Positions 8,855 through 16,853 are shown, counted from the stretch's first letter. The stretch: 25,254 nucleotides of DNA from an uncultured Clostridia bacterium (GCA_934130025.1 CAKOXG010000019.1:1-25254); one strand, 5' to 3'. Notes: a model not told the origin generated them from the letters alone. Numbers and translations are program-made.

Positions 8855-9104
8855 ATTTTTCAACTTTTTATTTTAATTTTATTAGTTTTTCGATATTAAT
8901 TATTCTATATTAATTATTTTTTTTTTTTATGAATATATTTTTTTATTTTGTTTATAATACTATTGTAAGGTTAATATTAGTTGAACTAAGAAATATATAA
9001 ATAAATTTATTAATTATAATAATAAAAATAAATTTATTTAAAAAATTTAAATTTAATTTAATTTATTTTATTTTTATTTAATCTAATTAATTTTATTTTA
9101 TATA
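8855..9104. other. AT-rich intergenic stretch between divergent transcription units
   Basis: Almost only A and T, without a credible coding frame. Visible details are a plus-strand TATAAT (8952-8957) with a weak -35 (ATGAAT at 8929-8934, 17-bp spacing), and a 13-bp palindrome TTAGTTGAACTAA (8977-8989) just downstream. These could serve the plus-strand element that follows. Nothing else stands out. Confidence 0.4.
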
Positions 9105-9107
9105 TTT

Positions 9108-9460
9108 CGAGCAAAGATTTATAAATATTTAAATGTAAATATTTATAAGTCGGCGACATGAGTATATTATTTGTATTCAGGCTATATCTTTATTCTTGTT
9201 TTATATATGGTCCAATTATATATAATATATTCTATGTTACGAGTATTCTTTTATTTTCTAGTGGTTTTTACTAGTCCTTTTAGGATGAATTTAGCTATTA
9301 AAAGTAGATTTTTATTCAAGCAACTGATTAATAACTTTGAGAAAATAGTTTATTTATATAGTAATATATATTAGATTATTTATTAGATTTATTGGTTTTA
9401 GCTAAGATTAATATTAGCCTCATGATAATAGCCAGTAAGAAATTTCTTACTGGCTATTAA
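9108..9460 (+). ncRNA. Candidate structured non-coding RNA between the VirB4-like operon and gyrB
   Basis: The stretch has islands of G/C within AT-rich DNA. It opens with a 15-bp hairpin (9116-9130 with 9137-9151, loop AAATGT) immediately followed by GTCGGCGACATGAG. CATGAG (9157-9162) is complementary to CTCATG (9419-9424) about 260 bases on, which would close a long domain. Inside are small hairpins (CTAGT/ACTAG at 9258-9274; TCCT/AGGA at 9275-9285). It ends in a 34-bp palindrome. A 67-codon frame here is low-complexity and lacks a ribosome-binding site. A TATATT at 9101-9106 or TATAAT at 8952 could serve as -10. I cannot match it to a known RNA family. Whether it is transcribed is inference. 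Confidence 0.35.
9426..9459. terminator. 34-bp perfect palindrome after gyrB
   Basis: Two 17-bp arms with no spacer (TAATAGCCAGTAAGAAA and its complement), 22 bp beyond the gyrB stop. It would fold as a very stable hairpin in either transcript. Neither side has a clean T run: the plus strand continues AAATTATTTATTG, the minus strand TCATGAGG. A bidirectional terminator or 3'-end stabiliser is most likely; it would also end the candidate plus-strand RNA. Confidence 0.65.
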
Positions 9461-9481
9461 AATTATTTATTGAGTTATTTT

Positions 9482-11398
9482 TTATACATCAAGATTTCTA
9501 ACTGATTTTGCATTTTTTTCAATAAATTCTCTTCTTGGAGCAATTTCTTCTCCCATTAATATGTTAAATATTTGATCTGCTTTTATTGCATCTTCCATTG
9601 TTACTTTTATCATTATTCTAGTAGCAGGATTCATTGTTGTTTCCCATAATTGTTCAGGATTCATTTCTCCTAAACCTTTATATCTCTGTATATTTACATT
9701 ATCTCTACCCATTTCTTGTAAATGCTCTGCCATTTCATCATCCGTGTAACAATAAACATCTTTATATCCCTTTTTAGATAATTTATATAAAGGTGGTTGT
9801 GCTAAATATACATTACCATTTTCAATTAATGGCCTCATATATCTAAAGAAGAATGTTAATAATAAAGTTCTAATATGTGCACCATCAACATCGGCATCAG
9901 CCATTATTATTATTTTTCCATATCTTATTTTATTTATATCAAAGTCATTTCCTATTCCCGCTCCAACAGCTAATATAACTGGTTGTAATTTCTCGTTATT
10001 ATATATTTTATCAGCTCTTGATTTTTCAACATTAAGCATTTTTCCCCAAAGTGGAAGTATAGCTTGGAATCTTCTATCTCTTCCCTGCTTTGCAGATCCA
10101 CCAGCTGAATCTCCCTCGACAATATAAACCTCACATTGTGATGCGTCTTTTTCACTGCAGTCTGCAAGCTTTCCAGGCAAGGTTGTTGATTCTAAAGCAC
10201 TCTTTCTTCTAACCAGCTCTCTTGCTTTTCTTGCAGCTTCTCTCGCTCTAGAAGCACTTATACATTTTTCAAGTATTGCTTTTGCAACCGAAGGATTTTC
10301 TTCTAAGAATGGAGTTAATACTTCTATTACCATTGATTGAACAATACCTGTTACATTGCTATTTCCAAGCTTTGTTTTTGTTTGGCCTTCAAATTGTGGT
10401 TCCTTTACTTTTACAGAAATAACAGCTGTCATTCCTTCTCTTATATCTTCACCTAGAAGATTTGGATCTTTTTCCTTTAATATATTATGTGACCTTGCAT
10501 AATCATTAAATACTTTTGTAATTCCTCTCTTAAATCCTTCTAGGTGAGTTCCACCTTCTATTGTGTTTATGTTATTAACAAAAGTATATATATTCTCTGA
10601 ATATGCTGTTGTATACTGTATAGCAATCTCAACTGGAACTTCTCCATCTTTTTCAATATATATTGGTGTTGGATGTATTTTTTCTTTATTTTGATTTAGA
10701 TATTCAACAAAAGAATTCAATCCACCTTCAAAACAAAATTCAGATTTCTTAAGATTTTCTTCATCTCTTTGATCTTCTATCGTTATATGTAAACCTTTAT
10801 TTAAAAAAGCAATCTCTCTAAACCTTTCTTCTAAGGTTGCAAAATCATATTCTAAAGTTTCAAATATTGTACTATCCGCTAAAAATCTTACTTTGGTTCC
10901 AGTTTTTTTCGAATCACCGATTTTTTTTAGAGTTTCTACTGTTTTTCCTCTTTGGAATTTCATTTCATAAATTCCACCATCTCTCTGTATTGTAACTTCA
11001 GCCCATTCAGATAGAGCATTTACAACAGATGCACCAACCCCATGAAGTCCTCCTGATACTTTGTATCCACTGTCTCCTCCAAATTTACCTCCAGCATGTA
11101 AAACTGTATAAACTGTTTCTGCCGCAGAAATGTGAGTTTTAGGATGTATGTCAACAGGAATTCCTCTTCCGTCATCTTCAACAGAAATTATATTTCCTTT
11201 TTCAATAATAATATGTATATGAGTACAATATCCTGCTAAAGCTTCATCTACACAGTTATCTACTATCTCGTATACAAGATGATGTAAGCCTCTAATAGAA
11301 ACACTTCCTATATACATTCCAGGTCTTTTCCTAACAGCTTCTAGACCTTCTAATACCTGAATTTGCTCAGCATTATATTTGTGATTATATTTTTCCAT
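9482..11398 (-). CDS. gyrB: DNA gyrase subunit B
   Basis: 638 residues, the usual short Gram-positive length. It is the ATPase subunit of gyrase. The GHKL ATPase domain (about 1-220) shows YEIVDN with catalytic Glu44, EDDGRGI (74-80) and GGLHGVG (116-122) for nucleotide binding. The transducer domain follows. The TOPRIM domain has EGDSAGG (428-434) and DADVD (501-505) for metal binding, and the C-terminal end carries GLGEMNPEQLW for GyrA contact. Start is ATG with AAGGAA at 8 bases. It has its own promoter (11467-11495) downstream of the G/C-free tract, so expression need not depend on recF. It is unusual that gyrA does not follow directly. Confidence 0.98.
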   Translation of the reverse strand: MEKYNHKYNAEQIQVLEGLEAVRKRPGMYIGSVSIRGLHHLVYEIVDNCVDEALAGYCTHIHIIIEKGNIISVEDDGRGIPVDIHPKTHISAAETVYTVLHAGGKFGGDSGYKVSGGLHGVGASVVNALSEWAEVTIQRDGGIYEMKFQRGKTVETLKKIGDSKKTGTKVRFLADSTIFETLEYDFATLEERFREIAFLNKGLHITIEDQRDEENLKKSEFCFEGGLNSFVEYLNQNKEKIHPTPIYIEKDGEVPVEIAIQYTTAYSENIYTFVNNINTIEGGTHLEGFKRGITKVFNDYARSHNILKEKDPNLLGEDIREGMTAVISVKVKEPQFEGQTKTKLGNSNVTGIVQSMVIEVLTPFLEENPSVAKAILEKCISASRAREAARKARELVRRKSALESTTLPGKLADCSEKDASQCEVYIVEGDSAGGSAKQGRDRRFQAILPLWGKMLNVEKSRADKIYNNEKLQPVILAVGAGIGNDFDINKIRYGKIIIMADADVDGAHIRTLLLTFFFRYMRPLIENGNVYLAQPPLYKLSKKGYKDVYCYTDDEMAEHLQEMGRDNVNIQRYKGLGEMNPEQLWETTMNPATRIMIKVTMEDAIKADQIFNILMGEEIAPRREFIEKNAKSVRNLDV

Positions 11399-11466
11399 TA
11401 TTTACTTCCTTTCTTTTGCATTATGTAAATTTTTTATCTAATTTGCACTTGTTTACGAGTATTTTT

Positions 11467-11495
11467 ATTTTATATCTATTTTTAAATTTAATCAA
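11467..11495 (-). promoter_or_regulatory. gyrB promoter
   Basis: Minus strand TTGATT (11495-11490), 17-bp spacer, TAAAAT (11472-11467), about 70 bp before the gyrB ATG and just downstream, in the gyrB direction, of the A/T-only tract. Confidence 0.6.
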
Positions 11496-11512
11496 GCCCT
11501 ATTTTTATTATC

Positions 11513-11805
11513 TTTTATATTTATTTAATTATTATTTTTTAATTATTATTTATTATTTTTTTTATTATTTATTTTTATTTATTAATTATTATTTATTTTT
11601 ATTTTTTAATTATTTTTTAATTATTTTTATTATTTATTATTATTTATTTTTTTTTATTAATTATTTTTATTTATTTTTATTTTTTAATTATTATTTATTT
11701 TTTATTATTATTTATTTATTTTTATTATTTATTTATTTTTATTATTTATTATTATTTATTTTTATTTATTAATTATTTTTTATTTATTTTTAATTATTTA
11801 TTTTT
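11513..11805. repeat. 293-bp tract made only of A and T between recF and gyrB
   Basis: From 11513 to 11805 there is no G or C. The plus strand is T-rich with irregular repeats of TTATTTATT and TTTTTATTA; the minus strand (gene sense) is A-rich. It includes the last few recF codons. Any reading frame through it is low-complexity Phe/Tyr/Leu/Ile and is not a gene. It looks like a microsatellite-type expansion. It could act as a flexible, easily melted spacer ahead of gyrB, but no function is shown. Confidence 0.9.
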
Positions 11806-12863
11806 CCATTATTAACATAGAATATTTTTTTATCCTTATTGTCCTCGTCAAATTTATCTGTACATGTAATTATTACTTGGGTGTCACCAATATTATTTAG
11901 AAAATTCCTTCTTCTTTTACTATCTAGTTCTGACATGAAATCGTCTAATAATAATATTGGACTTTCATCTATTTCTTCTTTAATTATTTGTAATTCACTC
12001 ATTTTTAAAGATAGTACCGCCGTTCTGTGCTGCCCCTGTGATCCATAAATATTTACTAAATTATCATTTATATAAATATTAAAATCATCTCTATGAATAC
12101 CTTTTGTTGTAAAACCTTTTATAATATCTAATTTTCTTCTCTCTTTTATTTTATTTAATAATTCTTTATAATTTTCACAATCGGTAATATACTCTATTTT
12201 TATTTCTTCTTTATTTTCAGTAATTTTATTATGTATTTCTTTTATTTTATCATTTATTTTTTTTATAAATTCTAATCTATATAAACAAATCCTATTTGCA
12301 CATTGAGCTAATTTTTCATCCCAAATGTCTAGCAATTCATCATTAATTTTAAAATTATTATTTTTTATCTGTTTTAAATAATTATTTCTTTGTTCTAATA
12401 TTTTTAAATAAGTATTTAAATTATTCACATAGTTCGGTCTAATCTGGCCTATCATCATGTCCAAAAATCTTCGCCTTTGCGCAGGTCCATTTTTTAATAT
12501 ATTTATATCGTCTGGAGTAAATAATACAATGTTTATATTTCCTAATAATTCACTTAATTTTTTTATCTTTACTCCATTTACAGAAATTGATTTTTTTTCT
12601 GATATTTGAATTTTTATATTTCCTGCTCTATCTTTTTTTTGATATTTTAAATTTATATTTAAAAAATTTTCATTGTATTTTATTAATTCTTTTTCCTTAT
12701 TTGTCCTAAATGATTTACCAAATGCAGTCACAAAAATAGATTCAATAATATTTGTTTTTCCTTGCGCATTATCCCCATAAAAAACATTTATACTATTATC
12801 AAATTCTATTTTTTGTGCTTCATAATTCCTAAAATTTTGTAATTCTAATTCTGTTATCAACAT
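11790..12863 (-). CDS. recF: DNA replication and repair protein RecF
   Basis: 357 residues, normal length. SMC-like ABC ATPase that helps load RecA at single-strand gaps through RecFOR. It begins with the typical MLITELELQNFRNY. Walker A is GDNAQGKT (30-37), the signature region contains YGSQGQHRTAVLSLK, and Walker B is PILLLDDFMSELD. ATG start with GAGG 6 bases upstream. The 41-bp gap to dnaN has no yaaA (S4-domain) gene and no remB follows, unlike Bacillus. Codon use is more AT-rich than in dnaA or gyrA, and the stop lies inside the A/T-only tract. Probably co-transcribed with dnaN. Confidence 0.97.
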   Translation of the reverse strand: MLITELELQNFRNYEAQKIEFDNSINVFYGDNAQGKTNIIESIFVTAFGKSFRTNKEKELIKYNENFLNINLKYQKKDRAGNIKIQISEKKSISVNGVKIKKLSELLGNINIVLFTPDDINILKNGPAQRRRFLDMMIGQIRPNYVNNLNTYLKILEQRNNYLKQIKNNNFKINDELLDIWDEKLAQCANRICLYRLEFIKKINDKIKEIHNKITENKEEIKIEYITDCENYKELLNKIKERRKLDIIKGFTTKGIHRDDFNIYINDNLVNIYGSQGQHRTAVLSLKMSELQIIKEEIDESPILLLDDFMSELDSKRRRNFLNNIGDTQVIITCTDKFDEDNKDKKIFYVNNGKINN

Positions 12864-12904
12864 ATTGTGCCTCTATTGTGGAAAACTAATTTTTTTTTTA
12901 TTTT

Positions 12905-14026
12905 TTAGTCTTTTAATTTTATTGGTAATATCATATACGTATAATCTCCTTCTTCATCAACAGGCTTTATTATACATGGTGAAATACTAGTTCCAAAATT
13001 TACATATATTTCTTCATCATCAATGTTTCTTAAGGCATCTAAAAAATATTTTGGATTAAATCCTGCTTCAAGATTTTTTCCTTCAGTGTTTACATATATC
13101 TCTTCCTTAGCATCACCAGTTTGATTCGTACATGAAATTGTAACTTTACCTATATCAACGCTAACTCTTACTGGATATTTTTTTTCTTTTTCAACACTTG
13201 ATGAAGATATTAAGCTTACTCTTTCAAAGCAGTCCTGTAAAATCGATTTATTTACTATTATTCTTGTTTCCCAATTTTCTGGGATAACCGATGAATAATT
13301 TAAAAATTCTCCATCTAATAATCTTGTAACAATTTTACAATTTTCCATTTCAAATAAAGCTTGATTTTTTGCTACTCCAATTTTTATCATATCAAAAGAA
13401 TCTAATATTATTTTATTTATTTCATTCAATGTTCTTCCAGGAATAACTGCAGAAAAATTATTTACTTTTGCTTGTAAATATTTACTCTTCCATGCTAACC
13501 TAAATCCATCCACAGCAACTACATTTAGTTTATTATTTGCAATTTCAAATAAACAGCCAGTAAATATAGGTCTGTTTTCTTCTGTACTAACTGCGAATAT
13601 AGTTTTTCTGATCATATCTTTTAAAATATTTTGTTCTACTTCTATTGAATTTTCTACACTTATCTTTGGAAGTTCTGGAAATTCATCTGGGTTCATTGTA
13701 GCAAGTTTGTATAATGATCCTTCACATTCTATTACAAGAAGATTTTTGTCATTTACTTCAATTTTAATTTCTGTATCAGGAAGTCTTCTTATTATTTCAG
13801 TAAACATTATGGCATTTACCACAGTAGCACCTTGTTCTTCTACCTTACAATCATTGATTACATATTCGATTCCAATTTCTAAATCATAAGTTGTAAGTTT
13901 TATTTCGTTATCATTAGTTTGAATTAAAATTCCCTCTAATATTGGCATTGTTGTTCTAACTGCAACAGCTTTAGTTACGGAATTAAGTGCTTTAAGGATT
14001 TTATCCTTTTCACAAACTATTTTCAT
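12905..14026 (-). CDS. dnaN: DNA polymerase III beta sliding clamp
   Basis: 373 residues forming three clamp folds; the dimer ring tethers polymerase III and repair polymerases to DNA. Diagnostic sequence includes the start MKIVCEKDKILKALN, the segment RPIFTGCLFE in the middle domain, and the C-terminal YTYMILPIKL, the peptide-binding end where clamp partners dock. ATG start with GGAGA 8 bases upstream. It is preceded not by dnaA directly but by a 333-bp origin segment. The spacing of about 15 bp between the putative unwinding element and the start means origin opening and dnaN translation signals are adjacent. Confidence 0.98.
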   Translation of the reverse strand: MKIVCEKDKILKALNSVTKAVAVRTTMPILEGILIQTNDNEIKLTTYDLEIGIEYVINDCKVEEQGATVVNAIMFTEIIRRLPDTEIKIEVNDKNLLVIECEGSLYKLATMNPDEFPELPKISVENSIEVEQNILKDMIRKTIFAVSTEENRPIFTGCLFEIANNKLNVVAVDGFRLAWKSKYLQAKVNNFSAVIPGRTLNEINKIILDSFDMIKIGVAKNQALFEMENCKIVTRLLDGEFLNYSSVIPENWETRIIVNKSILQDCFERVSLISSSSVEKEKKYPVRVSVDIGKVTISCTNQTGDAKEEIYVNTEGKNLEAGFNPKYFLDALRNIDDEEIYVNFGTSISPCIIKPVDEEGDYTYMILPIKLKD

Positions 14027-14040
14027 TTTGATTCGTCTCC

Positions 14041-14070
14041 TTTATTATAATATAATATATAAATATATTT
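14041..14070. other. Candidate DNA unwinding element of oriC
   Basis: A 30-bp run of only A and T directly left of the DnaA-trio repeats and just upstream of dnaN. Its place relative to boxes and trios matches the basal unwinding system described for Bacillus subtilis. Confidence 0.7.
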
Positions 14071-14087
14071 AGTAGTAGTAGTAGTAG
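14070..14087 (+). repeat. DnaA-trio element: six TAG repeats
   Basis: Six consecutive TAG triplets on the plus strand. DnaA-trios are read 3' to 5' as GAT starting from the DnaA boxes; here the boxes lie to the right and the A/T-only tract to the left, so orientation and order (boxes, trios, unwinding region) are correct. In known systems DnaA assembles on this single strand to open the origin. Confidence 0.75.
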
Positions 14088-14091
14088 GTAT

Positions 14092-14257
14092 TGTGGATTG
14101 TGTGGAAAACCCATGCAATGCCTTATTTCCCTAGCAAAATTTATGTGGATAAGTTTGTGGATAAATAAGAAAGTTATCCACAGGAAAAATGTAAAGTTGT
14201 GGATAACTGAGTTTTCCACATTTTATCCACACGTTTTCCACAGGGGGCTGTTGATAA
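14092..14257. other. oriC DnaA-box cluster between dnaA and dnaN
   Basis: Exact TTATCCACA boxes or complements at 14144-14152, 14156-14164, 14174-14182, 14198-14206 and 14223-14231; near matches at 14092 (TGTGGATTG), 14101 (TGTGGAAAA), 14212 and 14234 (TTTTCCACA) and 14249 (TGTTGATAA). Several are spaced by 11 or 12 bp. This is the larger half of a bipartite origin and the half next to the trio and unwinding elements. Confidence 0.93.
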
Positions 14258-14359
14258 CTCATGAAGTCATTGAGGTTCAAGAGTTATATGATATAAAATG
14301 GAACATTGTTTTTGCAAACATGAATTTCAAATATTGCTTTAAAGCCTTAGAGCTTCAAG

Positions 14360-15706
14360 TTATTTATTCTCTAAAAGTAAGTTTTTCACACTTTCCACAA
14401 TTAACTTAGTATTTGAATTTGTTTTTATATCTTGTTCTATTTTATTGCAGGCATGCATAACTGTGGTGTGATCTCTTTTCCCAAAATCTTTTCCGATTTG
14501 AGGTAAAGACATATTTGCAACATTCCTACATAAGTACATGGCGATCTGCCTTGGAAAAGTTATATCATTAGAACGTTTTGAGCCCTTTAAATCTTTAGGA
14601 TTTACATTAAAGTATTTTGCAACAGTATCTTGAATAAATTCGGCAGATATAACTTTTTCTTGCTGTGCAACAATATCATTGATTGCTCTTTCTGCCATTT
14701 CCATGGTTATTTGGCTATTAGTAAGAGAAGCTTTTGCAATTAATTTATTTAAAGTGCCTTCCAACTCTCTAATATTAGAATCTATTTTTGTTGCAATAGC
14801 TGTTAATATTTCATCGTCAATTATAATTTTATCTAACTGAGCTTTTTTTCGAAGAATTGCCAAACGTGTTTCATAATCTGGATTAGAAATATCTGCAATT
14901 ATTCCCCATTCAAACCTTGATTTTAACCTATCTTCAAGTAATGGAATATCCTTTGGAGTCCTATCGCTTGAAAGAATTATTTGCTTTCCACTTTCATATA
15001 AAGTATTAAAAGTGTGAAAAAATTCTTCCTGACAACGTTCTTTTCCTGCTATAAATTGAATATCATCAATTAAAAGAACATCAATATTTCTATATTTACT
15101 CCTAAATTGGTCACTGGTATTATCCTTAATTGCATTAATAAGCTCATTTGTAAATACTTCAGATGTAACATACAATATCTTTGAATTTTTGTTGTTTTTT
15201 AGTATCTCATTTCCAATTGCGTGCATTAAGTGAGTTTTACCTAGACCAACTCCTCCATAAATAAACAATGGATTGTAGGATGCTGCTGGAGCTTCTGCAA
15301 CTGCTAAAGCTGCTGCGTGGGCGAACCTATTGTTATTACCAACAACAAATGTAGAAAATGTATATTTAGGATTTAGGTTTGTTGTTGCATAATTAATAGG
15401 AGTTCCAACTTTCTCTGCACCTTCTAGAATTCCTTTTCTAGCTTCTACTTCAAGCTCTTCTCTAGAAACTATTGAAACAGTACAATCTCTATTTGTAATA
15501 TAATTAAAAGTATTTGTTAGCAAATCAAGAAATTTTGTTTCAACAACCTCTTTTTGGTAACTTGAAGAAGTTAATAAAACGATATGATCGTTTTCGGCAC
15601 TTTGGATCTCCAATATTTTTATCCATGTTTCATATGAAATTCGAGTTACTTCTTCTTTTAAAAGTTCTTTTGCTTTTGTTAATAAATCATTTAGTTCATT
15701 TTGCAT
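14360..15706 (-). CDS. dnaA: Chromosomal replication initiator DnaA
   Basis: 448 residues, normal length. DnaA-ATP binds the boxes on both sides of its own gene, opens oriC and recruits the helicase. Domain I (1-80) is followed by a short linker. The AAA+ domain has Walker A GGVGLGKT (151-158) and Walker B LLIDDIQF (211-218). Domain IV ends with the DNA-binding signature GKRDHTTVMHA. ATG start with GGAAGGATGAG upstream. Box clusters flank the gene at 14092-14257 and 15753-15797, so its promoter region is likely autoregulated by DnaA. Confidence 0.99.
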   Translation of the reverse strand: MQNELNDLLTKAKELLKEEVTRISYETWIKILEIQSAENDHIVLLTSSSYQKEVVETKFLDLLTNTFNYITNRDCTVSIVSREELEVEARKGILEGAEKVGTPINYATTNLNPKYTFSTFVVGNNNRFAHAAALAVAEAPAASYNPLFIYGGVGLGKTHLMHAIGNEILKNNKNSKILYVTSEVFTNELINAIKDNTSDQFRSKYRNIDVLLIDDIQFIAGKERCQEEFFHTFNTLYESGKQIILSSDRTPKDIPLLEDRLKSRFEWGIIADISNPDYETRLAILRKKAQLDKIIIDDEILTAIATKIDSNIRELEGTLNKLIAKASLTNSQITMEMAERAINDIVAQQEKVISAEFIQDTVAKYFNVNPKDLKGSKRSNDITFPRQIAMYLCRNVANMSLPQIGKDFGKRDHTTVMHACNKIEQDIKTNSNTKLIVESVKNLLLENK

Positions 15707-15752
15707 TAATGCTCATCCTTCCAAAACTTTGAAAACTATGTAAAATAAAAAC

Positions 15753-15797
15753 TTATTCACATAGTTATCCACATAGTTATCCACAATCTGTGGATAA
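15753..15797. other. Upstream oriC DnaA-box array with 12-bp phasing
   Basis: Boxes start at 15753 (TTATTCACA), 15765 and 15777 (TTATCCACA) and, inverted, 15789 (TGTGGATAA): four boxes at exact 12-bp steps. They lie in the dnaA leader between its promoter and start codon, and form the second half of the bipartite origin. They may also repress dnaA transcription. Confidence 0.9.
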
Positions 15798-15879
15798 CTC
15801 TCAAACGCTTTACTCCGCTACATTTCTTTAGTAAATTTCAAGCAAAAAAACAAAAAAAGTTTTTCTTCCCTTTTATTTT

Positions 15880-15914
15880 TTTATATAATATCAAAAAGTA
15901 ATGTCAATAGTCAA
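15880..15914 (-). promoter_or_regulatory. dnaA promoter (two overlapping readings)
   Basis: Minus strand offers TTGACA (15907-15902), 16 bp, TATAAA (15885-15880), or TTGACT (15914-15909), 18 bp, TATTAT (15890-15885). Either would give a leader of about 165-170 bases that contains the phased DnaA boxes. The rest of 15707-16043 holds no gene. Confidence 0.6.
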
Positions 15915-15961
15915 TATAAAACCAAAAATAAAAATAAAAATTTTAAATTTACGGTAACCTA

Positions 15962-15991
15962 TTGACATAATAGCAAAAACGGGTATATAAT
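15962..15991 (+). promoter_or_regulatory. rpmH promoter
   Basis: TTGACA (15962-15967), 18-bp spacer, TATAAT (15986-15991), or TATATA with 16 bp. It is divergent from the dnaA promoter and about 50 bp before rpmH. Confidence 0.8.
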
Positions 15992-16043
15992 AAAAAATAC
16001 TTATGAAGTTAATAATAAAGTTATATACGATGGAGGTGCAAAG

Positions 16044-16178
16044 ATGAAGAGAACATTTCAACCTAAAAAAAGACAAGAACAAAAAGAGCATGGTTTTATG
16101 AAAAGAATGAGTACAAGAGCTGGAAGAAATATAATAAAAGCTAGACGTGCAAAAGGTAGAAAAAAATTAAGTGCATAA
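16044..16178 (+). CDS. rpmH: Ribosomal protein L34
   Basis: 44 residues, the standard size of this 50S subunit protein, which sits deep in 23S rRNA. The sequence MKRTFQPKKR, then GFMKRMSTRAGRNIIKARR and the basic end match the family along its full length. ATG start with GGAGGTG at 5 bases. First gene right of oriC, transcribed away from it, as in nearly all bacteria. A hairpin terminator follows at once, so the downstream genes are read by partial read-through or from an unseen promoter. Confidence 0.98.
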   Translation: MKRTFQPKKRQEQKEHGFMKRMSTRAGRNIIKARRAKGRKKLSA

Positions 16179-16187
16179 TATATTTGC

Positions 16188-16221
16188 AAAGCCACTAGAT
16201 GCAACAATTTAGTGGCTTTTT
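16188..16221 (+). terminator. Terminator after rpmH
   Basis: AAAGCCACTA (16188-16197) pairs with TAGTGGCTTT (16210-16219) over a 12-base loop, followed by T residues. It probably lowers transcription of rnpA relative to rpmH. Confidence 0.88.
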
Positions 16222-16279
16222 ATAAAATATTATTAAGTATTTAAAAAGTTTTTAATAGCCTTTGGAGGAAAAATTTGAA

Positions 16280-16627
16280 GTGCGAAAAATTAATACTTTA
16301 AAAAAAAATTATGAATTTTACAATGTTTTAAAAAAAGGAAAGTACATCGTAAAAAAGCATATTACTGTATATATTGAAAAAAATAAAAAAGACAGCAATT
16401 GTATAGGAATTGCAATAAACACTAGAACATTTGGAGCCGTAAATAGAAACCATATAAAAAGATTAATAAGAGAAGCTTATTATATGGAAATGGATAAATT
16501 AAAGCAAGGAAATAATATAGTTTTTATCTGGAATAAAAAGGAACCCTTTGAAAGTGCAAATTTTCAAATTATACACAAAGAAATTGTAGAGATATTTGAA
16601 GAGGCTAAAATAGTTGAAAAATATTAG
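16280..16627 (+). CDS. rnpA: Ribonuclease P protein component
   Basis: 115 residues from GTG at 16280, giving the family-typical start MRKINTLKKNYEF; the frame is open further up to a TTG at 16262, but GGAGG (16264-16268) lies inside that version, so GTG is preferred although its spacing (11 bases) is long. The protein binds RNase P RNA and helps mature the 5' end of tRNAs. The RNR-type signature is GAVNRNHIKRLIREAY. The end overlaps yidD by 14 bases, indicating translational coupling. Confidence 0.94.
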   Translation: MRKINTLKKNYEFYNVLKKGKYIVKKHITVYIEKNKKDSNCIGIAINTRTFGAVNRNHIKRLIREAYYMEMDKLKQGNNIVFIWNKKEPFESANFQIIHKEIVEIFEEAKIVEKY

Positions 16628-16853
16628 TTTGTTTTTTAGAAAGATATTAATTAAAATAATTGAAAAATATCAAAAATATATATCTTTTCAGATTGCAGGA
16701 AAGGGGATTAATTGTAAATTTTATCCTACTTGCTCTGAATATGCAAAACAAGCAATAAGTAAATATGGCTGTTTTGTGGGATTATGGAAGAGTTTTATAA
16801 GAATTTTAAAATGTAATCCATTTTCTAAAGGCGGATATGACCCCTTAAATTAA
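16614..16853 (+). CDS. yidD: Membrane protein insertion efficiency factor YidD
   Basis: 79 residues, normal size. Small membrane-associated protein with an amphipathic N-terminal helix that assists YidC. Diagnostic features are CKFYPTCSEYA with two cysteines, KYG, then CNPFSKGGYDPL near the end. TTG start overlapping rnpA by 14 bases, with GAAGAGG upstream. It lies between rnpA and yidC as in most Firmicutes. Confidence 0.95.
   Translation: MKNISLFFRKILIKIIEKYQKYISFQIAGKGINCKFYPTCSEYAKQAISKYGCFVGLWKSFIRILKCNPFSKGGYDPLN

Noticed and set aside
9171..9374. 67-codon plus-strand frame downstream of gyrB
   Set aside because: Low-complexity Phe/Tyr/Ile composition, no ribosome-binding site, and it overlaps hairpins of the candidate RNA.
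5707..9481. Integrated mobile element with ends, integrase or CRISPR array
   Set aside because: I found no integrase, transposase, flanking direct repeats, tRNA target or regularly spaced repeats around the insert.
11416..11772. 118-codon plus-strand frame of Phe, Tyr, Leu and Ile
   Set aside because: It is only a reading of the T-rich A/T-only tract; no start signals and no family-like sequence.
14098..14409. 103-codon plus-strand frame across the origin
   Set aside because: It crosses the DnaA-box cluster and the dnaA 3' end and resembles no protein.
15891..16091. 66-codon minus-strand frame opposite rpmH
   Set aside because: It overlaps rpmH and both divergent promoters, and its hydrophobic sequence follows from AT composition.
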